Position numbers and translations under genes: made by a program
NCBI GenBank assembly: GCA_029335935.2
Contig: JARJMV020000115.1
Location: 1 to 10,573 of the forward strand
Source: a bacterium
Lineage (GTDB): Bacteria; Armatimonadota; Fimbriimonadia; Fimbriimonadales; GBS-DC
Reading direction: 5' to 3'
DNA: 10,573 bases
Shown here: positions 6,160-10,573 of the stretch, one piece after another
Layout: every line of letters starts with the position of its first letter
Position numbering within the stretch: the stretch's first letter is position 1
Notes under the pieces: generated by a model
The model's database searches: none
What the model was told of the DNA's origin: nothing
What the model saw: only the letters and a program-made list of their open reading frames with translations

Positions 6160-6165
6160 TACACT
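6160..6165 (+). promoter_or_regulatory. Putative -10 element of the DUF3298-like gene
   Basis: TACACT preceded by CGG, within the 27-nt gap after the prepilin gene. It ends 6 nt before the ATG at 6172, so the transcript would be leaderless. There is no Shine-Dalgarno. A -35 would fall in the end of the prepilin gene and none is convincing. Confidence 0.45.
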
Positions 6166-6171
6166 TAGAGC

Positions 6172-6891
6172 ATGCGTGCCAAGATAGTCACAAGCTGCGT
6201 CGCGACGCTGATTGCGGCTGCCTCAGCACAGTCGCTGAAGGTGGACTACCGCACGGAACGCAAGCGTGAGGGAGACTTCTATACGATGGAGATTCGCACG
6301 CCGCGTTTCCCAACAGAGAAGTCTGTTGGGGCGTTGGCGAACCGCGAGGTCGATGCGATTGTCAATCAGTTCAAGCGCGACTTTCTGCAGGCGGTGGCAG
6401 AGAATCGCAAGTCGGGCTATCGCGTTGGTGAGCCGTTCCAGCTGCAGGTGCGCCCGACAGTTTCCATCGCCCGCGCCGACCTGATTAGCCTTCATTTGGA
6501 GGTGTTCTGGTGGGCAGGCGGCGCACACCCCAACACCTACTTGCGCGTGGTGAATGTGGGGCTGATGAACGGCAAGCCTCGCCTGCTCAAACTCAGAGAC
6601 ATCCTCGAACGAGGCGCATCCGAACAAGAGGTAATGCGGCGCGTGACGGAGCGTTTAGAGGCGACCAAGCGCCAGCGCGAGCCGTCCGAAGAGCCTTGGA
6701 TGCCCGAAGGCGGTATCCCGCGTGAATATTGGAATAGTTTCATCCTCACGCCGCGTGCGCTGGTGTGGGTGTTCGAGCCTTACGCTGTGGGCGCGTATGC
6801 TGAGGGCGCGTTTTTCATTCGCATTCCCTACAGCGAGCTGCAGGGGCTTGTGCAAACGCGGTGGCTCCCCCAAAACGCGCCGCGCCGATAG
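6172..6891 (+). CDS. Secreted DUF3298/RsiV-like domain protein
   Basis: 239 residues. Signal peptide 1-19 (ends AAASA, cut before Q20). The N-terminal part (about 22-95) resembles the DUF4163 region that usually precedes DUF3298. The DUF3298-like part (about 96-225) has VFWWAGGAHPN (111-121), a L-K-L-R-D segment at 139-143 and the FEPYAVGAYAEG motif (201-212) before FFIRIPYSEL. RsiV in Bacillus, with this domain, binds lysozyme and controls a sigma factor; peptidoglycan deacetylase PdaC also carries a related N-terminal domain. Here there is no membrane segment or sigma gene nearby, so it is probably a free periplasmic protein of unknown ligand. The start follows a TACACT element by 6 nt. A perfect 22-bp hairpin lies inside at 6309-6330. 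Confidence 0.78.
   Translation: MRAKIVTSCVATLIAAASAQSLKVDYRTERKREGDFYTMEIRTPRFPTEKSVGALANREVDAIVNQFKRDFLQAVAENRKSGYRVGEPFQLQVRPTVSIARADLISLHLEVFWWAGGAHPNTYLRVVNVGLMNGKPRLLKLRDILERGASEQEVMRRVTERLEATKRQREPSEEPWMPEGGIPREYWNSFILTPRALVWVFEPYAVGAYAEGAFFIRIPYSELQGLVQTRWLPQNAPRR
6309..6330. repeat. Perfect 22-bp hairpin inside the DUF3298-like gene
   Basis: CCCAACAGA (6309-6317), a GAAG loop, then TCTGTTGGG (6322-6330): a 9-bp perfect stem. It encodes residues 46-53, around P-T-E-K-S-V-G, at the start of the conserved region. It may be chance or a small repeat element captured in frame; the sequence itself cannot tell. Confidence 0.85.
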
Positions 6892-6906
6892 AGCGAAAAC
6901 GCAAGG

Positions 6907-6912
6907 TATACT
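6907..6912 (+). promoter_or_regulatory. Putative -10 element of the toxin-antitoxin remnant
   Basis: TATACT preceded by AAGG. An ATG at 6918 lies 5 nt downstream, the leaderless distance seen at three other genes here, but that ATG reads only six codons before a stop. The in-frame antitoxin ATG at 6950 is 37 nt downstream. Confidence 0.45.
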
Positions 6913-6949
6913 CCGTTATGAAAAAGCGCGTGAAGTAGCCGAGCGGTTT

Positions 6950-7138
6950 ATGCGCCTGCCTACGCCTCTGCGCATACCGATACTCAACCTGCTGCGCGCC
7001 CTGACCGAGCCGCCGAAGAGTATTTCGGGCAAGGAACTGGCGGAACTTACCAGCGAAGGCGTCCTCTCCCACGATGAGGCGGCAGACTTGGAGCGGTTTC
7101 TGTATGAGTACCGAGCCAGCACCATCGGCGCCAAGTAA
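6950..7138 (+). CDS. Putative antitoxin of a PIN-type module, probably start-damaged
   Basis: From the first in-frame ATG (6950) it encodes 62 residues, MRLPTPLRIPILNLLRAL then an acidic helix-rich tail ending YEYRASTIGAK. It is not a recognised DNA-binding fold; the antitoxin role is inferred from size and from its 35-nt overlap with a PIN-domain gene, a typical antitoxin-toxin arrangement. Upstream, the same frame reads without a stop through E-K-A-R-E-V-A-E-R-F, which looks like natural N-terminal sequence but has no start codon. An ATG at 6918, one frame off and 5 nt after a TATACT box, would join this frame if the A-run 6921-6925 had one more A, giving MKKAREVAERF. So the natural start was probably lost by a 1-nt deletion, or is rescued by slippage. 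No good Shine-Dalgarno precedes 6950. Confidence 0.5.
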   Translation: MRLPTPLRIPILNLLRALTEPPKSISGKELAELTSEGVLSHDEAADLERFLYEYRASTIGAK

Positions 7139-7383
7139 GGGTGTTCTATTAGACACCAGCGTCCTGATACCTGTGCTGCGCGGCGATTGGAGCCTGCTCC
7201 AGAATCTGGCGCACTACGGTGCAGCCTACACTTGCGCCCCCGTGCTGGCGGAACTGTTAGTCGGGTTAGCTCAACGCGCCCATCCTGTCGCTCAGGAGCA
7301 GCGCTTGAAAACTGTGCTTCACGCTCGCTACACGCGACCTGCACTACCAACGCATCCCAGAAATCGAGGTGGAGCTGTGGTAA
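7104..7383 (+). pseudogene. PIN-domain toxin remnant (VapC-like) with internal deletion and frameshift
   Basis: From the ATG at 7104 the frame gives a proper PIN N-terminus: GVLLDTSVLIPVLRGDW with the first catalytic Asp, then APVLAELLVGL with the conserved Glu. It then degenerates after about residue 70 (QRLKTVLH). The expected C-terminus is present one frame away: 7321-7383 reads TLATRDLHYQRIPEIEVELW and a stop, matching the last beta-strand and final acidic residue of VapC proteins. The roughly 40-45 residues normally between, including the central GDND-like Asp segment, are absent. So a deletion that is not a multiple of 3 fused the two ends; VapC ribonuclease activity should be lost. The broken frame runs on to 7472 into the next gene, and that tail has no family resemblance. 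A lone sequencing indel would not explain the missing middle. Confidence 0.8.
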
Positions 7384-7416
7384 GGCGACTGACGCATATA
7401 CACGAAAGTTATAGGG

Positions 7417-7422
7417 TACAAT
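7417..7422 (+). promoter_or_regulatory. Putative -10 element of the metalloprotease gene
   Basis: TACAAT preceded by GGG, 43 nt before the ATG at 7466, within the degenerate tail of the toxin remnant. The resulting leader contains GGAGGG (7456-7461), 4 nt from the ATG. No clear -35. Confidence 0.45.
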
Positions 7423-7465
7423 ACGCATCCATGGGGGAACCCGTGATCGATATTCGGAGGGAACT

Positions 7466-10400
7466 ATGCTGAAGCAACGACGGTTCATGCTACTGTGGTT
7501 GTTGTTATTTGCTGTGTCGCTGGGTGCATACGCGCAGGAGAAAGCACTGCTCCAACTGAGAGCCAAGCCTGGTCAGGCGATGCGCTACAGACTGTCGGGT
7601 ACGCTAAGCGTCGAAGCGGCAGGCAACACTTTCAATCTGGAAATCACTTCCGTAGTCGTCCAGAAAATCCTCGAAGTTTCGCCCGAAGGCAACATCAAGC
7701 AGGAACAGACCACCGAATCTTACGAGATGAGCTTTGGCGGTCAGAAGATGCCTGCACCCGACGAGGCGCTCAGCGGTAAGACCACGACCGTGCTAAAGCC
7801 CAACGGCGAGCCAATCAGCCGTGAAAGCACCCAAGAGGAAGAAGAGGAGGACGCCGAACAACGGCACTTAGGGCAGACCTTTGCCGTGATTTTCAGCGAG
7901 AAACCTGTCGGCGTCGGCGATAAGTGGAGCTACACTTTCAAGGAGGACTCTAAGCTCGGCACTGTACCTGCCACCATCGAGTACACCGTGCGTGGCTTTG
8001 AGAATTGGAAAGGCATCCGCGTCGCCCGAATCGCCAGCACCTACACCGCTGGCGGCGGCAGCAAGGTCGCGGCAGACACCGAGCTGCTTATAGAGTTGCG
8101 CACCGGCGATACCGTCTATGCAACCGCCAAAATCACAGGCATGAGTTGGGGACGGGGCGATGTATCTGCCGCCGCCTCGGCGCAGCTGGAATATGAGCGC
8201 ATCGAGGGCACACCGCTGCCAGAAGGCGAGAACGGCGACCAACCGAAAGCGACGCCTAAGCAAGATGCCGAACCCAAGAAAGATGAGCAGAAACCCACCG
8301 AAGGCGAGAAGAAAGAAGATCCCAAGAAGAAAGAGAAAACCATCGAGGATGTAACCAAAGACTTCGAAAAGCTGGAGGGGCTGTTTACGCTCTATCGCAA
8401 AAAGGAGGCAGGTAAGGACACAATCTACATGGAGATCCGCCGCGAGCAACTGGAGCGGCTCTACTTCCTGCAGGCGACGGTCAGTGAGGGATTACCGACC
8501 TTCTTCCTCGCGGCAGGTACGCCCATCAACGACCTCCTGTTCAAACTGGTGCAGCGCGATGAGCAGATCCTGTTGGTCGTGCCGAACATCGGCTTCCAAG
8601 CGAACCCCAACACGCCGATTGCCCGCTCCGTGCGACGCTCGTTCGCCGATGCCTACTTAGAAGCTTTCAAAATCGAGGCGAAATCCGACGAGGGCAAGCG
8701 ACTGCTAATCGATGTGAGCAACCTGTTCCGCTCCGACCTCATCCAAATCCAGCAGATTGTGGGCATTGCAGCGGGCGGTAGCTACAGCATCGACCGCGAG
8801 AAGACCGTTTACAACCAAGTCAAGGCGTTCCCCAGCAACATCTTCATCCAGACGGCTTACCACTTCACTGGCGGTCCACAGCGTGGGGGCGGTTTGGCAG
8901 GTATTCTGGGCGGCTTGGCCGGTGGCGCGAACCTCGCCGACCCGCGCAGCGTGCCCATCACGGTCAACTACAACCTCTGGGAGCTGCCCATGAACAACGG
9001 TTATACGCCGCGCTTCTACGACCCGCGCATCGGCTACTTCATCACGGCTTACGAGGACTTCACACGCGAGCAGGAAGATCAGACGCGCCGCTACATCCTG
9101 CGCTGGCATCTGGAGAAAGCTGACCCGAACGCCGAACTCTCGCCCCCGAAAGAGCCCATCGTGTTCTGGATCGATAACGCCGTGCCCTATGAGTATCGCG
9201 ACGCCATCCGCGACGGTATTCTGGAATGGAACAAAGCGTTCGAGAAGATAGGCTTCAAGGACGCGATTGTGGTCAAGCAGATGCCCGATGACGCCGACTG
9301 GGATCACGCGGATATGCGCTACAATGTGGTGCGCTGGGTCACTTCGCCCAGCAACGGCTATGCCGTCGCGCTCTTCCGCGCCAACCCGCTCACAGGGCAG
9401 ATCCTGAACGCGAGCATCACCATCGACGGCAACATGGCGCGCTTTACGCGCGTGCAGTTCGTGCGCGAGATCGACCCGCTGGCGGCGTTCAAAGAAGCCG
9501 AGCAGCGCGAACAGCACTGCTGCGACCACCACGACCACAACTCGCCGCACGCCTGCACCTTCGCGCAAGATACCCTGCAACGCGCGTGGCAGGGCTTCGT
9601 GATGATGGAGCTGCTCGCAGGCAAGCGAGGCGCGACCAAAATCTCCGAAGAGCAGTTCGTGAAAGACTACATCAAGTCCGTCACGATGCATGAGATGGGA
9701 CACATCTTGGGACTGCGCCACAACTTTGTCGCGAGCCGTCAAAACACGCTCGAAGAACTCAAAGACGGCGAGCGCGTCCGCCAACGCGGAACTGTCGCCA
9801 GCGTGATGGAGTACGACCCATTCAACCAGATGGCACTGCATGCCCCCAACACCGTGTATTGGAACCCGACCATCGGCCCCTATGACTACTGGGCGATTGA
9901 ATATGGCTACCGCGTCTTTCCTGAGGCGAACACGCCCGAAGCCGAGCGACCGCATCTGCTCGAAATCGCGCAGCGCAATACGGAGCCAGGACTGGCATAC
10001 GAGACCGACGACTACGCCGACCGATTCGATCCGTATGTGACGCGCTTCGACCTGAGCAAGGAGCCGTTGGAATACTGGGAACTGGTGATTAAGGACACGC
10101 ACGAGCTGTTGGAAGTGCTGCCCTCGCGTGTTCCCGCTTCAGGCGAGAGTTACTATGATTTCACGCGCTACTTTTTCGGCACGCTGGCGAGTTTCAGCCG
10201 CGCGGCGACACAACTGTGTCGGTATGTGGGCGCGTTGCAGATTCGGCGCAACTTCGCCTCCGATCCGAACGCGCAGCCGCCGCTGGAGCCTGTGAGCGCG
10301 GAAAAGCAACGCCGCGCCCTCCAACTGCTGGCGACCTACATCTTCTCTGAGAGCGCGTTCAACTTCCCGAAAGGGCTATATCTGAAGCTGGGTCCCAACC

Positions 10401-10573
10401 CCTACGGAAGCGGCGGCTCCATTCCAGCCGATGCGCCCGTGCGCGATTTCCTCAGCAACATCCAGCGTCTGACGCTCGCACGCCTGATGGCGAACGACAC
10501 CCTGCGCCGCGTCGCCAATAACGAGTTCAAAGCCGTCGATGAGCGCAACGCGCTCACGATGGCGGAACTGTTC
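7466..10573 (+). CDS. Secreted DUF5117/Met-zincin metalloprotease, cut by window end
   Basis: An open frame of 1036 codons without a stop; the C-terminus lies outside the window. Signal peptide about 1-23 (MLKQRRFMLLWLLLFAVS, ends AYA). Residues 25-250 form an extra N-terminal beta-rich region (possibly DUF6263-like). Residues 251-297 are an E/K/P-rich linker. A DUF5117-like region starts near 300 (GLFTLYRKK at 305-313). The catalytic zinc site is H742-E743-M-G-H746-I-L-G-L-R-H752-N, followed by a Met-turn SVMEYDP (M781), as in the Met-zincin family (DUF4953). This would be an exported zinc-dependent peptidase. Between the two domains lies a His/Cys-rich segment HCCDHHDHNSPHAC (684-697). The start ATG follows GGAGGG by 4 nt. 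A long opposite-strand frame (10102-8705) is a shadow. Function is by family; the substrate is unknown. Confidence 0.9.
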   Translation, partial: MLKQRRFMLLWLLLFAVSLGAYAQEKALLQLRAKPGQAMRYRLSGTLSVEAAGNTFNLEITSVVVQKILEVSPEGNIKQEQTTESYEMSFGGQKMPAPDEALSGKTTTVLKPNGEPISRESTQEEEEEDAEQRHLGQTFAVIFSEKPVGVGDKWSYTFKEDSKLGTVPATIEYTVRGFENWKGIRVARIASTYTAGGGSKVAADTELLIELRTGDTVYATAKITGMSWGRGDVSAAASAQLEYERIEGTPLPEGENGDQPKATPKQDAEPKKDEQKPTEGEKKEDPKKKEKTIEDVTKDFEKLEGLFTLYRKKEAGKDTIYMEIRREQLERLYFLQATVSEGLPTFFLAAGTPINDLLFKLVQRDEQILLVVPNIGFQANPNTPIARSVRRSFADAYLEAFKIEAKSDEGKRLLIDVSNLFRSDLIQIQQIVGIAAGGSYSIDREKTVYNQVKAFPSNIFIQTAYHFTGGPQRGGGLAGILGGLAGGANLADPRSVPITVNYNLWELPMNNGYTPRFYDPRIGYFITAYEDFTREQEDQTRRYILRWHLEKADPNAELSPPKEPIVFWIDNAVPYEYRDAIRDGILEWNKAFEKIGFKDAIVVKQMPDDADWDHADMRYNVVRWVTSPSNGYAVALFRANPLTGQILNASITIDGNMARFTRVQFVREIDPLAAFKEAEQREQHCCDHHDHNSPHACTFAQDTLQRAWQGFVMMELLAGKRGATKISEEQFVKDYIKSVTMHEMGHILGLRHNFVASRQNTLEELKDGERVRQRGTVASVMEYDPFNQMALHAPNTVYWNPTIGPYDYWAIEYGYRVFPEANTPEAERPHLLEIAQRNTEPGLAYETDDYADRFDPYVTRFDLSKEPLEYWELVIKDTHELLEVLPSRVPASGESYYDFTRYFFGTLASFSRAATQLCRYVGALQIRRNFASDPNAQPPLEPVSAEKQRRALQLLATYIFSESAFNFPKGLYLKLGPNPYGSGGSIPADAPVRDFLSNIQRLTLARLMANDTLRRVANNEFKAVDERNALTMAELF

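Noticed and set aside
7384..7472. C-terminal extension of the PIN toxin frame to 7472
   Set aside because: Out of the PIN family frame, no similarity, and it covers the promoter and ribosome site of the next gene; it is a read-through of a broken gene.
8705..10102. 465-codon open frame on the minus strand
   Set aside because: It lies wholly opposite the metalloprotease, whose motifs (HExxHxxGLRH, Met-turn) prove the plus strand is coding. The opposite frame has no family resemblance and is a codon-bias shadow.

Overview
This 10.6 kb window of GC-rich bacterial chromosome most resembles the Armatimonadota, perhaps a Fimbriimonadales-like thermophile. The clues are a DUF1559-like prepilin with a C-terminal H-X9-DG motif, PEP-CTERM and dockerin proteins side by side, and a large secreted Met-zincin protease. 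This assignment is inferred from family content only. No rRNA, tRNA, CRISPR array, transposase or phage gene was seen.

Layout: (1) 74-1039 (+), a coiled-coil protein with a tandem 14-residue repeat and a PD-(D/E)XK-like C-terminal domain. (2) 2841-1040 (-), the housekeeping pair cinA-thpR, translationally coupled, with thpR ending immediately against gene 1. (3) 2909-5287 (+), the most intriguing block: a small Cys/His membrane protein, two paralogous His-rich secreted proteins (one ending in a dockerin, the other in PEP-CTERM) and a cytoplasmic DsrE-family protein whose start overlaps the PEP-CTERM gene by 4 nt. I infer a metal or sulfur/selenium homeostasis locus. (4) 5325-5423, three tandem copies of a perfect hairpin. 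(5) 5467-6144, a prepilin-like protein. (6) 6172-6891, a secreted DUF3298/RsiV-like protein. (7) 6918-7383, a decaying toxin-antitoxin module: the antitoxin appears to have lost one base just after its natural start, and the PIN toxin has an internal deletion that removes its middle and shifts frame. (8) 7466 to the window end, a secreted DUF5117/Met-zincin metalloprotease, cut by the window edge; it has an open frame of 1036 codons with no stop.

A common thread is the promoter pattern. Six transcription units start just downstream of a GGTAYAMT element. In three genes, and at the presumed ancestral start of the antitoxin, the -10-like hexamer ends only 5-9 nt before the ATG and no Shine-Dalgarno is visible, which suggests leaderless mRNAs. 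Other genes carry clear GGAGG-type ribosome sites.
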